A DNA stretch of 64,000 nucleotides from an uncultured Oscillospiraceae bacterium (GTDB lineage Bacteria > Bacillota > Clostridia > Oscillospirales > Oscillospiraceae), in contig CANQTW010000010.1 in the NCBI GenBank assembly GCA_947626845.1, positions 1 through 64,000 on the forward strand. Direction: 5' to 3'. Position numbers and translations under genes: made by a program. Positions within the stretch are counted from its first letter, which is position 1. Every line of letters starts with the position of its first letter. Of the stretch, positions 52,661 to 61,986 are shown in pieces. Below the pieces are notes generated by a model. It made no database searches. It had not been told where the DNA came from and saw only the letters and a list, made by a program, of their open reading frames with translations.

Positions 52661-53173
52661 TCAGGCGTGGACGCCCAGGCGTTTGGCCATACCGCTTTTC
52701 TCCAGGGCGTCCACCAGGATGACGCCGGGGATAAAGCACAGCACCGCCTCAGAGGCGGAAACGGTGAGGAGATTCAGCCCCCAGGCGGCCCAGAAGGCGG
52801 ATGTGAAGCCCGCCTCGGCGTAGGCGATGACCGCGCTGACGATGAGTCCGTTGCACACCACCGGCGGGATGGCCGCCGTCCACTTGCTGTGGCATCCGGC
52901 TGTCCAGAGGCCCGCGAGGAGCGTGGCCAGGGAGCCGAAGACGATGTCCACAACGCCGTACTGGCTTAAAAGATTGGTGAGAATACACCCCACGAACAGG
53001 CCCCAGGCCGTCTCCGGAAACAGGAAGGGCAGCACGGTAAGCGCTTCGGAGAGCCGGAACTGCACCGGCGCGAAGGCCAGGTTCAGGGTGTAGGCCACAT
53101 AGCTCAGGGCGGTGTACAGGGCCGCCGTCACGGCGGCGACGGCAAGCCTGCGGGCGGGGAATTTCTCGGACAT
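52661..53173 (-). CDS. queT: QueT-family transporter (ECF S component-like)
   Basis: A 170-aa membrane protein with six predicted helices. The ATG at 53173 follows GGAGG. AAVTAALYTALSYVAYTLNL, VQFRLSEALTVLPFLFPETA and FGSLATLLAGL match the QueT family, predicted to take up queuosine precursors with the shared ECF module. It lies 165 bp after queH in the same direction, a clear queuosine salvage link. Confidence 0.9.
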   Translation of the reverse strand: MSEKFPARRLAVAAVTAALYTALSYVAYTLNLAFAPVQFRLSEALTVLPFLFPETAWGLFVGCILTNLLSQYGVVDIVFGSLATLLAGLWTAGCHSKWTAAIPPVVCNGLIVSAVIAYAEAGFTSAFWAAWGLNLLTVSASEAVLCFIPGVILVDALEKSGMAKRLGVHA

Positions 53174-53236
53174 TGTTAAGTTACCTCCATTTTTTGTTTT
53201 TAGAAGCCGCGGCGGTGACATTTGTTTACGCGGCTG

Positions 53237-53338
53237 GACAGGGTGTGGAAACCTGTCGGAGGTATCTTAGCATAATGCGAATGTTTCCGCAAGGGGGGCC
53301 GGCGGAAATTAATAAAACTTTTGAATAAATCTCCCCTC
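53237..53338 (-). promoter_or_regulatory. Leader between queH and queT with promoter and hairpin
   Basis: Minus strand TTGCGG, 17-bp spacer, TAAGAT (about 53266-53294), then a leader with GACAGG-TTTCCACA-CCTGTC (53237-53257). A preQ1-responsive element would fit the context, but no class I/II consensus can be completed by eye. Confidence 0.35.
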
Positions 53339-53956
53339 TTACTCCGCTCCGCCGGACCGCTCCCCGGAGGAGTAGAGGCACCCGCACCAGCACTGGCGGT
53401 AGATGCCGTACTGCTGGCAGAGGCGTATGGAGCGGAGATACCCGTCCCGCTTTTTGAAATCCGCGGGCAGCCAGGGAACGCCGCACCGCCCCGCAAGGGA
53501 CTCCCCGACGGAATTGATGAGCGGGGCATTTTTGTGGGGGCTGACGGTGAGGGTGGTGCAGAAAAAGTCATACCCGCCCGCTTTGGCGTACTCCGCCGCC
53601 GCCGTCAGGCGCAGTTCAAAGCACTTTTCACACCTGGCCCCGCCCTCCGGGGCGGCCTCCAGGCCCTTCGCGGCCTGGAAAAACGGCGCAGGATCGTAGG
53701 GGGGGACGATCAGCTCCACGTCCTCTCTATGGGACAAGGACAGGAGCTTTGAAAACTCCCCGGCGCGCTTGGCGTACTCCTCCGCCGGGTGGATATTGGG
53801 GTTATAATAGAAGAGCGTCACATGAAAATGGGGATAGAGCCGCTCCAGCACGGAGCTTGTGCAGGGGGCGCAGCAGGCGTGGAGCAAAAGCCGCGGGCGG
53901 CGGCCCTGAAGCGAAGCCAGGACAGCCTCCATCTCCCGGTTGTAGTCGCGGTTCAT
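53339..53956 (-). CDS. queH: Epoxyqueuosine reductase QueH
   Basis: A 205-aa iron-sulfur enzyme for the last step of queuosine synthesis. The ATG at 53956 follows AAAGGGGGGC. Motifs LLLHACCAPCTSSVLE (about 23-38), FYYNPNIHP (about 50-58), CEKCFELRL and the C-terminal CWCGCLYS hold the cluster and redox cysteines. It pairs with queT. Confidence 0.93.
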   Translation of the reverse strand: MNRDYNREMEAVLASLQGRRPRLLLHACCAPCTSSVLERLYPHFHVTLFYYNPNIHPAEEYAKRAGEFSKLLSLSHREDVELIVPPYDPAPFFQAAKGLEAAPEGGARCEKCFELRLTAAAEYAKAGGYDFFCTTLTVSPHKNAPLINSVGESLAGRCGVPWLPADFKKRDGYLRSIRLCQQYGIYRQCWCGCLYSSGERSGGAE

Positions 53957-54035
53957 CCAAGCCCCCCTTTGCGGCAATTTTCTCTCATTTTAAGCCCTTT
54001 GGCCGGAAAATTCAAGGATTTTTGTAAATTTGCTC

Positions 54036-54063
54036 TTGACAAATCTTCACTTTCAGGTATAAT
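54036..54063 (+). promoter_or_regulatory. Promoter of the rpsF operon
   Basis: TTGACA (54036-54041), 16-bp spacer, TATAAT (54058-54063). Confidence 0.85.
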
Positions 54064-54067
54064 TTAT

Positions 54068-54136
54068 AGGCTTGCTGTCAGAAGCCTGACAGGATGCGAC
54101 CCTTGCCTCCGATTGCCCGGAGGCCATAAGTCCAAA
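54068..54136 (+). promoter_or_regulatory. Candidate S6:S18 autoregulatory leader
   Basis: Leader with CTGTCAG/CTGACAG (54075-54092) and GCCTCCG-ATTGCC-CGGAGGC (54105-54124) just before the ribosome site. Many bacteria repress rpsF with the S6:S18 pair through such a leader; the match is by position and shape only. Confidence 0.5.
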
Positions 54137-54152
54137 AGGAGGTGCAAAAAGC

Positions 54153-54449
54153 ATGGCAAAAACCGCGGAAAAGTACGAGCTGCTGTACATCATCGACCCG
54201 GATCTCAATGAGGAGGACACTGCCGCTATTGTGGAGAAGTTCAAGACCCTCATCGAGCAGAACGGCACCCTGGGCGAGGTTGAGGAGTGGGGCAAGAGAA
54301 AGCTTGCCTATCTCATCAACGACAAGCCTGAGGGCTACTATGTGCTGGTGAAGTTCACCGCCGCCCCTGAGTTCCCCGCGGAGCTCTATCGCGTTCTCGG
54401 CATCACCGAGGGCGTGATGCGGTCCCTCATCACCGTTCAGCCGGAATAA
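54153..54449 (+). CDS. rpsF: 30S ribosomal protein S6
   Basis: A 98-aa ribosomal protein with ferredoxin-like fold (YELLYIIDPDLNEEDTAAIV, KRKLAYLINDKPEGYYVL). ATG at 54153 after AAAGGAGGTG. First gene of rpsF-ssb-rpsR. Confidence 0.96.
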   Translation: MAKTAEKYELLYIIDPDLNEEDTAAIVEKFKTLIEQNGTLGEVEEWGKRKLAYLINDKPEGYYVLVKFTAAPEFPAELYRVLGITEGVMRSLITVQPE

Positions 54450-54461
54450 GGAGGAACGGAA

Positions 54462-54968
54462 ATGCTCAATCATATTGTGATCATGGGCCGCCTGACCCGT
54501 GACCCGGAGCTGAGACGCACCCAATCCGGTACGCCGGTGGTGTCCTTCTCCCTGGCCGTTGACCGGGACTTCGCCTCCCGCGAGGGCGGCGAGCGCCAGA
54601 CCGACTTCATTGACGTGGTGGCCTGGCGGGGGACCGCCGAGTTCGTCTCCAAGTATTTCTCCAAAGGCCGTATGGCCGTGGTGTCCGGCCGTCTCCAGAT
54701 CAGGGATTGGCAGGACAAGGAGGGCAACAAGCGCCGCACCGCCGAGGTGGTGGCCGACAACGTGTATTTCGGCGACTCCAAGCGCGACGGCGACAGCCAG
54801 TCCGGCGGCAATTACAGCCGCGGCTACGACGCCCCCGCCAGCGGAAGCTACGGCGGTCAGTCCGGTTACGGTGACCGAGGCAGTTATTCCGCCCAGGGCG
54901 GTTATTCCGCGCCGGCCGGCTCCGATTTCGCGGAGCTTTCCGACGATGACGGAGACCTGCCCTTCTGA
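54462..54968 (+). CDS. ssb: Single-stranded DNA-binding protein
   Basis: A 168-aa tetrameric SSB. OB fold over about 1-110 (MLNHIVIMGRLTRDPELRRT, TDFIDVVAWRGTAEFVSKYF), a Gly/Ser/Tyr-rich linker, and the acidic tip DDDGDLPF that recruits repair and replication proteins. Confidence 0.96.
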   Translation: MLNHIVIMGRLTRDPELRRTQSGTPVVSFSLAVDRDFASREGGERQTDFIDVVAWRGTAEFVSKYFSKGRMAVVSGRLQIRDWQDKEGNKRRTAEVVADNVYFGDSKRDGDSQSGGNYSRGYDAPASGSYGGQSGYGDRGSYSAQGGYSAPAGSDFAELSDDDGDLPF

Positions 54969-55017
54969 GTTTGATCCAAACAACTTTTTATAAACCTTAA
55001 AAAAGGAGGTTAAGACA

Positions 55018-55272
55018 ATGACCAACGAGAGAGAAGCCCGTCCCGCTCGTCCCGCCCAGGTCCGCAAGCGCCGCAAGGTCTGCCAGTTCTGCGTGGACAA
55101 GTGCCAGTATATCGACTACAAGGACACCGCGAAGCTCCGCCGCTATCTTTCCGAGCGCAGCAAGATCCTTCCCCGCCGCGCCACCGGCACCTGCGCGATG
55201 CATCAGCGCCAGCTGACCACCGCCATCAAGCAGGCCCGTCAGATCGCCCTACTTCCCTATGTGACCGACTGA
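55018..55272 (+). CDS. rpsR: 30S ribosomal protein S18, zinc-type
   Basis: An 84-aa protein with [20 protein letters not shown], where the Cys set marks the zinc-containing (C+) variant, and the conserved [23 protein letters not shown] follows AAAGGAGG. Confidence 0.95.
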   Translation: MTNEREARPARPAQVRKRRKVCQFCVDKCQYIDYKDTAKLRRYLSERSKILPRRATGTCAMHQRQLTTAIKQARQIALLPYVTD

Positions 55273-55295
55273 CATAACGTCAAACACAAGTTCAA

Positions 55296-55328
55296 AAGAG
55301 GACGTCCCCCAAAGGACGTCTTCTTTTT
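55296..55328 (+). terminator. Terminator of the rpsF operon
   Basis: AAGAGGACGTCC / GGACGTCTTCTT with T6. Confidence 0.85.
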
Positions 55329-55407
55329 TATCTCAAAATGGACAAATCGATCCGATTGTGCTACAATTGGCCCATACCGTATGAACCTATTTTCGGGAGG
55401 CATACCC

Positions 55408-57729
55408 ATGAAAAAATATGATTTCAACGACGGATGGACGTTCCTGAAGGCGGGCGGCGAGGCGCGGCCTGTGACGCTCCCTCACGACGCCATGCAGACG
55501 GAGGAGCGCGTCGCCGGCAACCCCTCCGGGTCGGGCTGCGCCTATTACGGCGCAGGGGTGTACCGGTACGAAAAGCGCTTCCTTCCCCCGGCGGCGTGGG
55601 CCGGGAAGCGGGTGATCTTTGAGTTTGAGGGCGCCTATCCCCAGGCGGAGGTGACCCTGAACGGCGTTCCCGTGGGCGGCTGCGCCTACGGCTATGAGCA
55701 GTTCGCCGTCCCCGGAGACGGCCTGCGGCAGGGCGAGGAGAATATCCTGTCCGTCCTGGTGGACAACTCCGCCGTTCCCAACTCCCGCTGGTACTCCGGC
55801 GCGGGGCTCCACAGGCCCGTCTTTGTCCATGTGGGGGAGGCGGATCACATCGTCCCCTACGGTCTCCGGGTCAGGACGCTGAGCGTCAATCCCGCCGCCG
55901 TAGAGATCACCGTCTCCCACACCGGCCTGGGGGAGCCGGAGATCGGCCTCTATGACGGGGATACTCTTGTAGCCACGGGGCGGGGTGACCGGACGCGGCT
56001 GGAGATACCGGAGGCCAGGCTCTGGAGCGATGAGACGCCGTATCTTTACACCTGCCGCGCCGTACTGCCCTCCGGGGACGAGGCGGAGACCCGTTTCGGC
56101 GTGCGGACGCTGGCATGGGATACCCGCGGCCTGCGGGTCAACGGCGTGACGGTCAAACTCCGGGGCGGGTGCGTCCACCATGACAACGGCATCCTGGGCG
56201 CGCGCAGTTACCCGGAGGCGGAGCGGCGGCGGATGAATATCCTGAAGAACGCCGGCTTCAACGCCATCCGTTCCGCCCATAACCCCGCCTCCCGTAGTCT
56301 GCTGGAGGCCTGCGACCAGCTGGGCCTCTACGTGATGGACGAGGGCTGGGACATGTGGTTCTGTCCCAAAAACCCCGGCGACTACGCCAATCGCTTTATG
56401 GAGCACTGGGAGCGTGATCTGGAGGCCATGGTGGAAAAGGATTTCAACCACCCCTGTGTGATCATGTACTCCATCGGCAACGAGGTGTCCGAGCCGGCCT
56501 CCAATCAGGGCCTGGCCCTGGCAAAGCGGCTGGTAGACACCCTCCACGCGCTGGACGATACCCGCCCCGTCACGTCGGGCGCCAACTTGGTGATCCTCAC
56601 GGAGGCGTACTATAAGCATCAGGGCGGCGGCATCGGCGCGGACCGGGCCACGGACAGCGCGGAATTCAACAGGCTTTTGGCGGAGCAGTTCCACGGCATG
56701 TGTACGTTTTCCGCCCGGCCTGAGGTGGACAGGGCCGTGGACCCCTACTTCGAGCTGCTGGATATCGCCGGGTATAATTACGCCTCCGCCAGATACGCCT
56801 TTGAGGGCCAGAGGCACCCGGAGCGGATCGTGGTGGGCAGCGAGACCTTCCCCTTCCAGCTGGCGGAAAACTGGGAGGCGGTGGAACGGAACGACTGGCT
56901 CATCGGCGATTTCATGTGGACGGCCTGGGACTACCTGGGGGAGACGGGCATCGGCGCCTGGACATACGAGCGGGACGCCATGGCCTTCGCCAAGCCCTGT
57001 CCCTGGCTTCTGGCCGATTCCGGCGCCTTTGACATCCTGGGAAACGACAACGCCGAGGCGGGACTTGCCATGGTGACCTGGGGCGCCCGCGAAGCGCCCT
57101 ATATCGGCGTGGCGCCGCCGAATGCCCCCGACAGGCCCCAGTACCGGGGCGCGTGGCGCGGCACCGACGCGCTGCCCTCCTGGTCCTGGCGGGGCTGTGA
57201 GGGGAACAGGACGCGGGTGGAGGTCTACACAAAGGCTCCCCAGGCCGCCCTTTATCTGAATGACCGGCTGGTGGGCGTCAGGGAGACGCGGGGACACCGC
57301 GCGGATTTCACCCTGTCCTATGAGCCGGGGGTCCTGAGAGCCGTGGCGCTGGACCATGACGGCAATGCCCTGAACGACGCGCGCCTGTGCTCGGCCCAGG
57401 GCGGGCTTTCCCTGCGCCTGACGCCGGAGTCCGCGCCCAGATCGGGCAGGCCACTCTACCTTGCCGTGGAGATCGTGGGGGAGAACGGCGTTGTGGAGTC
57501 CAACGCCGACAGGATGCTGGAGGTGGAGGTCGCCGGTGGCCGGCTCCTGGCCTTTGGAAGCGCCCAGCCCCGCACCGAAAGCCGCTTCGAGACTGGCCGG
57601 TACGAATCCTACCGGGGCCGCGCCCAGGCGGTGGTCGTGCCCGAAGAGGAGATCACCGTCCGTGTCCGCGGCCAGGGCCTTCCCGAAACGGTATGGACGG
57701 CCAGACTTTCGCCGTCTTTAAACAGTTAA
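55408..57729 (+). CDS. Glycoside hydrolase family 2 beta-galactosidase
   Basis: A 773-aa cytoplasmic enzyme (no signal peptide). ATG at 55408 follows GGGAGG. GH2 order: jelly-roll sugar-binding domain (about 1-160), Ig-like domain, TIM barrel with acid/base Glu in YSIGNEVSEP (about Glu359) and nucleophile in VVGSETFPF (about Glu479), then C-terminal DUF4982-like and Ig domains. Activity on beta-galactosides is the likeliest; beta-glucuronidase cannot be excluded. Confidence 0.88.
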   Translation: MKKYDFNDGWTFLKAGGEARPVTLPHDAMQTEERVAGNPSGSGCAYYGAGVYRYEKRFLPPAAWAGKRVIFEFEGAYPQAEVTLNGVPVGGCAYGYEQFAVPGDGLRQGEENILSVLVDNSAVPNSRWYSGAGLHRPVFVHVGEADHIVPYGLRVRTLSVNPAAVEITVSHTGLGEPEIGLYDGDTLVATGRGDRTRLEIPEARLWSDETPYLYTCRAVLPSGDEAETRFGVRTLAWDTRGLRVNGVTVKLRGGCVHHDNGILGARSYPEAERRRMNILKNAGFNAIRSAHNPASRSLLEACDQLGLYVMDEGWDMWFCPKNPGDYANRFMEHWERDLEAMVEKDFNHPCVIMYSIGNEVSEPASNQGLALAKRLVDTLHALDDTRPVTSGANLVILTEAYYKHQGGGIGADRATDSAEFNRLLAEQFHGMCTFSARPEVDRAVDPYFELLDIAGYNYASARYAFEGQRHPERIVVGSETFPFQLAENWEAVERNDWLIGDFMWTAWDYLGETGIGAWTYERDAMAFAKPCPWLLADSGAFDILGNDNAEAGLAMVTWGAREAPYIGVAPPNAPDRPQYRGAWRGTDALPSWSWRGCEGNRTRVEVYTKAPQAALYLNDRLVGVRETRGHRADFTLSYEPGVLRAVALDHDGNALNDARLCSAQGGLSLRLTPESAPRSGRPLYLAVEIVGENGVVESNADRMLEVEVAGGRLLAFGSAQPRTESRFETGRYESYRGRAQAVVVPEEEITVRVRGQGLPETVWTARLSPSLNS

Positions 57730-57775
57730 CGTGGCAGTTTAACAGAAAATTCACCCTTGACGTAGGAAATATGTT

Positions 57776-57800
57776 ATAATACAATACTATATTGTATTAT
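57776..57800. promoter_or_regulatory. Perfect inverted repeat at the two-component promoter
   Basis: ATAATACAATA-CTA-TATTGTATTAT with 11-bp arms. The left arm overlaps a TATAAT -10 box (57775-57780). Confidence 0.7.
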
Positions 57801-57848
57801 GGTTTTTTATCCGCGATTGAGCAAGCGGTCAAAAGGGGGAAAGAAAAA

Positions 57849-58550
57849 ATGGCTGAAAAGATACTTGTGGTGGAGGATGACGCCAACATCGTGGAGCTTC
57901 TGCGGCTCTATCTGGAGCGGGAGGGCTTTGAGACGGCCATCGCCCACGACGGCGAGGCGGGCGTGACGGAGTTCGAGCGCTCCAAGCCCGCGCTGGTGCT
58001 GTTGGACATTATGCTTCCCGGCCTTGACGGGTGGGGCGTTCTGCGGAAGATCCGAGCCCAGGCCGAGACGCCGGTGATCATGCTGACGGCCAAGGGCGAG
58101 ACCTTTGACAAGGTGACGGGCCTGGAGATGGGCGCCGACGACTACATCACCAAGCCCTTTGACATGAAGGAGGTCGTGGCCCGCATCCGGGCGGTCCTGC
58201 GCCGTTACGGCGGCGGGGAGAACGCCCAGAGCAAGCGCCGGCTGGTCTTTGACAAGCTCATCATCGACATGGAGTCCTTCGTACTGACGGTGGACGGCAA
58301 GCGGGTGGATATCCCGCCCAAGGAGATGGAGCTTCTCTACCACCTGGCCCTGTCGCCCAACCGGGTCTATACCAGGAATCAGCTGCTGGACGAGGTATGG
58401 GGATTCGACTATTTCGGCGATTCCCGCACGGTGGACGTACATATCAAGCGCCTGCGGGAGAAGCTGGAGAATGTGTCTCCCCAGTGGAGCCTGAAGACCG
58501 TCTGGGGCGTGGGCTACAAGTTTGAATTGACCGCCGGCCAAAATTCGTGA
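57849..58550 (+). CDS. OmpR/PhoB-family response regulator
   Basis: A 233-aa DNA-binding regulator. Receiver domain 1-120 with EDD (9-11), phospho-acceptor Asp53 (LLDIMLPGLDG), Thr in IMLTAK and Lys in DYITKPFD. Winged helix at about 130-230 (DVHIKRLREKLE). ATG at 57849 after AGGGGGAAAG. 13 bp before its kinase. Confidence 0.94.
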   Translation: MAEKILVVEDDANIVELLRLYLEREGFETAIAHDGEAGVTEFERSKPALVLLDIMLPGLDGWGVLRKIRAQAETPVIMLTAKGETFDKVTGLEMGADDYITKPFDMKEVVARIRAVLRRYGGGENAQSKRRLVFDKLIIDMESFVLTVDGKRVDIPPKEMELLYHLALSPNRVYTRNQLLDEVWGFDYFGDSRTVDVHIKRLREKLENVSPQWSLKTVWGVGYKFELTAGQNS

Positions 58551-58563
58551 GCGGGGCGTTACG

Positions 58564-60036
58564 ATGCGTTATCTTCGCAGTGTCTATTTTAAAAATTTTG
58601 CCGCCGTCATGGTGCTCTTCTGCCTGAGCTTCGCCATTTTGGGCGCGGCCTTTGCCGGTATGAGCTACTCCTTCATCATCAAGGAGCGCAGCCAGGGGAT
58701 GCTGGATTCCGCCGGCACCGCCGGCGTGATGCTCCGCTCCTACGCCCAGCAGTGGGATACGGGGTACGACGGCATCGACATGCGGTCCATGCTGACGCTG
58801 ACCGCCGACATCGCCGGGTATCACATGCTGATCACCGACGGCCACGGACAGATCGTCAACTGCTCTGACCGAGAGGTGACCTGCGGCCACACGGGCCTCT
58901 CCGTGCCGGCAGCCGCCGTCTCCGCCATCAACACCCACGGCAAATTCCAGGGCGTCACCGACCTGGGCGGCGTGTTCTCCGCCCCCCGGTTCGTGGTGGG
59001 GGCCGCTATCCCCGCCGGACCCAGCCAGGCGTATATCTTCGTCTCCGACAGCGCCGGCAGGATGGGCGGCATCTGGCGGAGCTTCGCCAGGATCTTCCTG
59101 GCCGCCGCCGCCATAGTGGTGGTGCTGTCCTTCATCACCGCCTACTGGGTCGTGCGGAAGATGTCCAGGCCCATCAAGGAGATGTCCGACGCCGCCAGGA
59201 GCTACAGCCAGGGCGACTTCTCCCCCCGCGTCCACACCGAGGGCCGCCAAGACGAGGTGGGAGAATTGGCGGAGGCCTTCAATGTGATGGCCGATTCCCT
59301 GGAGCGCAGTGAGCAGAGCCGCCGGGACCTGATCGCCAACGTGTCCCACGAGCTGAAGACCCCCATGACCACCATCGCCGGCTTTGCCGACGGCATCCTG
59401 GACGGGACCATCCCGCCGGAAAAGGAGCGGGAGTATCTGGAGGTGGTGTCCGCCGAGACGAAGCGCCTCTCCCGGCTTGTCCGCGGGATGCTGGATATGT
59501 CCCAGCTCCAGTCCGTCACCCCCATGGAGCTTTCCTCCCGGTCCTTTGACCTGCTGGAGGTCTGCTGTCAGTCCCTTCTGAGCCTGGAGAGCAAGATCAC
59601 CTCCCGGAACCTGGACGTGGAGACGGTGCTCCCGGAGGAGCCCATCTACGCCGTAGGCGACGGCGACGCCATCACCCAGGTGGTCCACAATCTGCTGGAC
59701 AATGCCGCCAAATTCGCCGCCCCCGGCTCCGTCCTGACCCTGAAGCTGTGGCGGGAGGACGGCAAGGCCTATGTGTCCGTCTCCAACCGGGGCGAGACTA
59801 TCCCCAAGGAGGAGCTGCCCCTCATCTTCGAGCGGTTCCACAAGACCGACAGGTCCAGAAGCCAGGATCGGGACGGCGTGGGCCTGGGTCTCTATATCGT
59901 CAAGACCATTCTGGACAGCCACCGGGGCAATATTTTCGTCACCAGCCGGGACGGCCTGACCACGTTCACATTTTGCCTCCGGTTGGCAAAGCAGAAGCCC
60001 CTTCCCGAACGGGCCGATAGGAACGGCTCGTACTGA
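58564..60036 (+). CDS. Sensor histidine kinase
   Basis: A 490-aa membrane kinase. Membrane helices at about 15-38 and 175-200 enclose an extracytoplasmic sensor domain. HAMP at about 200-250, phospho-accepting His262 in NVSHELKTPMTTIAGFADGI, ATPase motifs DNAAKFAAPGS (N box) and DGVGLGLYIVKTILDSHRG (G boxes). It is the partner of the response regulator; the signal is unknown. Confidence 0.94.
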   Translation: MRYLRSVYFKNFAAVMVLFCLSFAILGAAFAGMSYSFIIKERSQGMLDSAGTAGVMLRSYAQQWDTGYDGIDMRSMLTLTADIAGYHMLITDGHGQIVNCSDREVTCGHTGLSVPAAAVSAINTHGKFQGVTDLGGVFSAPRFVVGAAIPAGPSQAYIFVSDSAGRMGGIWRSFARIFLAAAAIVVVLSFITAYWVVRKMSRPIKEMSDAARSYSQGDFSPRVHTEGRQDEVGELAEAFNVMADSLERSEQSRRDLIANVSHELKTPMTTIAGFADGILDGTIPPEKEREYLEVVSAETKRLSRLVRGMLDMSQLQSVTPMELSSRSFDLLEVCCQSLLSLESKITSRNLDVETVLPEEPIYAVGDGDAITQVVHNLLDNAAKFAAPGSVLTLKLWREDGKAYVSVSNRGETIPKEELPLIFERFHKTDRSRSQDRDGVGLGLYIVKTILDSHRGNIFVTSRDGLTTFTFCLRLAKQKPLPERADRNGSY

Positions 60037-60440
60037 TGCCGCCAAAGTCGCGCCCCGGAGGCGTAAAACGGCCTGCGCGGATGCCTGAAATCTGATAAAT
60101 TCCGCATTAAAATCCTGATTCTGGATCGTTTGTTTACAAAATGTATAAAATTTATTCACACTCTTCCAAAGGCGGCACAGTATAATATACTTGAAGCGAT
60201 TCCTCCATATCGCGGTGATATTGCCCCCAAAATATTGCCGCAAATCTGCTTCAGCGGATGTCTCCCAATCCGCAAGCTTGGATTGCCCAAGCGTTTCTCC
60301 CTCATTTTTGCGAAATGCCCCCGTCCCACCCCGGACGGGGGCATTTCCTGCCCATAGAAGATAATAGAAGATATCTGACAAATTGAGATCCCCCCGGCTT
60401 GCCGGGGGGATCGTATGTATCCTTGATTGAAAGAAGAGGT
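60037..60440. other. Intergenic region, two terminators and no gene
   Basis: Holds GAAATGCCCCCGTCC/GGACGGGGGCATTTC (60312-60347) and GATCCCCCCGG-CTTG-CCGGGGGGATC (60387-60412), which terminate the kinase and ABC ATPase transcripts from either side. A TATAAT at about 60180 without a well-spaced -35 is not supported as a promoter. Confidence 0.6.
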
Positions 60441-61619
60441 TTACAGCAGGTTGTTGCCGTCCTCGCCGAAGAGGTGGCAGAGGGCGGGATTGAAGGAGAA
60501 GTTGACGCTCTTGCCGATGGAGTGAGCGGATACATCCAGGCCCGCCGTGGGGATCACCGCCACCACGTCGTTCCCCTGCACGTTCATGTGCAGATGAAGC
60601 TCCGAGCCCATCATCTCGCTGACGTCGATCTTGCCCGTGAACCCGCCTTCGTCCAGCTGCATATGTACAGGACGAATGCCCAGCGTCACGCTGCAGGGCT
60701 TCACGCCCTTGGCCGCCAGCGCCTTGTTCTGGCCCTCCGTCAGCGCGATCTTCTTCCCAAGCACCTCCACGGAGTACTTCCCCGCGTCCACGCTCAGCGC
60801 GCAGTTCTCAAAGAAGTTCATCTGAGGCGTCCCGATGAAGCCCGCCACAAACAGGTTGATCGGATGGTTGAACACCTCCTGTGGTGTGCCGATCTGCTGG
60901 ATGAAGCCATCCTTCATGATCACGATCCTGTCGCCCAGCGTCATGGCCTCCGTCTGGTCGTGGGTCACGTAGATGAACGTGGTGTTGATCTTCTGGCGGA
61001 GCTTGATGATCTCAGCGCGCATCTGGTTGCGCAGCTTCGCGTCCAGGTTGGAGAGCGGCTCGTCCATCAGCAGCACCTTCGGCTCACGCACGATGGCGCG
61101 CCCTATGGCCACACGCTGCCGCTGGCCGCCGGAAAGCGCCTTCGGCTTACGGTCAAGATACTGCGTGATGTCCAGAATCTCCGCCGCCTCGCGCACCTTC
61201 TTGTCGATCTCCGCCTTCGGCGTCTTCTTCAGCTTCAGGGAGAACGCCATGTTGTCGTACACCGTCATGTGCGGATACAGCGCGTAGGACTGGAACACCA
61301 TGGCGATATCGCGATCCTTGGGCGCCACGTCGTTCACCAGCCGGTCCCCGATGTACAGCTCGCCGGAGCTGATCTCCTCAAGTCCCGCGATCATGCGAAG
61401 CGTGGTGGACTTGCCGCAACCGGACGGTCCGACCAGGACGATGAACTCCTTGTCCGCGATGTCCAGGCTGAACTGCTGCACCGCTACAACGCCCTCGTCC
61501 GTGATCTGCAGATTCGCCTTCTGCTTCTCAGGCTCGTCGCCCTTCTTCTTTTTCTTCGACTTCTTCTCTTCGCTGTTGGGGTAGACCTTCTTGATGTCTT
61601 TCAGGGTAAGGCTTGCCAT
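60441..61619 (-). CDS. Carbohydrate ABC transporter ATPase (MsmX/UgpC family)
   Basis: A 392-aa ATPase that powers sugar importers, often shared by several. Walker [11 protein letters not shown] loop [11 protein letters not shown], signature [14 protein letters not shown], Walker [13 protein letters not shown], and a C-terminal MalK-type OB domain. Between the first strand ([12 protein letters not shown]) and [11 protein letters not shown] lies a lysine-rich insertion of about 25-30 residues ([16 protein letters not shown]) not found in standard MsmX. No permease genes are adjacent. Confidence 0.93.
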   Translation of the reverse strand: MASLTLKDIKKVYPNSEEKKSKKKKKGDEPEKQKANLQITDEGVVAVQQFSLDIADKEFIVLVGPSGCGKSTTLRMIAGLEEISSGELYIGDRLVNDVAPKDRDIAMVFQSYALYPHMTVYDNMAFSLKLKKTPKAEIDKKVREAAEILDITQYLDRKPKALSGGQRQRVAIGRAIVREPKVLLMDEPLSNLDAKLRNQMRAEIIKLRQKINTTFIYVTHDQTEAMTLGDRIVIMKDGFIQQIGTPQEVFNHPINLFVAGFIGTPQMNFFENCALSVDAGKYSVEVLGKKIALTEGQNKALAAKGVKPCSVTLGIRPVHMQLDEGGFTGKIDVSEMMGSELHLHMNVQGNDVVAVIPTAGLDVSAHSIGKSVNFSFNPALCHLFGEDGNNLL

Positions 61620-61825
61620 AGTTTTTCTGCTCTGACACAGGAGCCTCCGCTGGCCTGTGCCTCACGTCCGTCGCGATAGGCGGTCCGTATATACGACAGG
61701 TCTCCACACTGCCGCACCGTGAGCAAACGGTTTTTTCCTCCTTTTTTCGGGCTCAACGGCATTATGTTGTGGAGTAATGCCGCCGGCCTTAATTAAAGTG
61801 TGAGGTAAAAACTACCTCGTTTATC

Positions 61826-61854
61826 ATTTTAAACTTTTTGATTGGGCGTGTCAA
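61826..61854 (-). promoter_or_regulatory. Promoter of the ABC ATPase gene
   Basis: Minus strand TTGACA (61849-61854), 17-bp spacer, TAAAAT (61826-61831). It leaves a leader of about 200 nt with a GAGGTA/TACCTC hairpin at its start; no reading frame is seen in the leader. Confidence 0.8.
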
Positions 61855-61928
61855 TAAAAAATTTGTATTATTTCATAAAAAATCCGACCTTTTTCCCCTC
61901 CCATCCCCCTTTGGCGCCGTGTCCGCCC

Positions 61929-61957
61929 TTGTAATTTTCGGGAAGCTTTGCTATACT
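61929..61957 (+). promoter_or_regulatory. Promoter of the alpha-galactosidase gene
   Basis: TTGTAA (61929-61934), 17-bp spacer, TATACT (61952-61957). Confidence 0.7.
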
Positions 61958-61986
61958 GTCCAATAGATGAAAAAGGGGGTGCTCAG

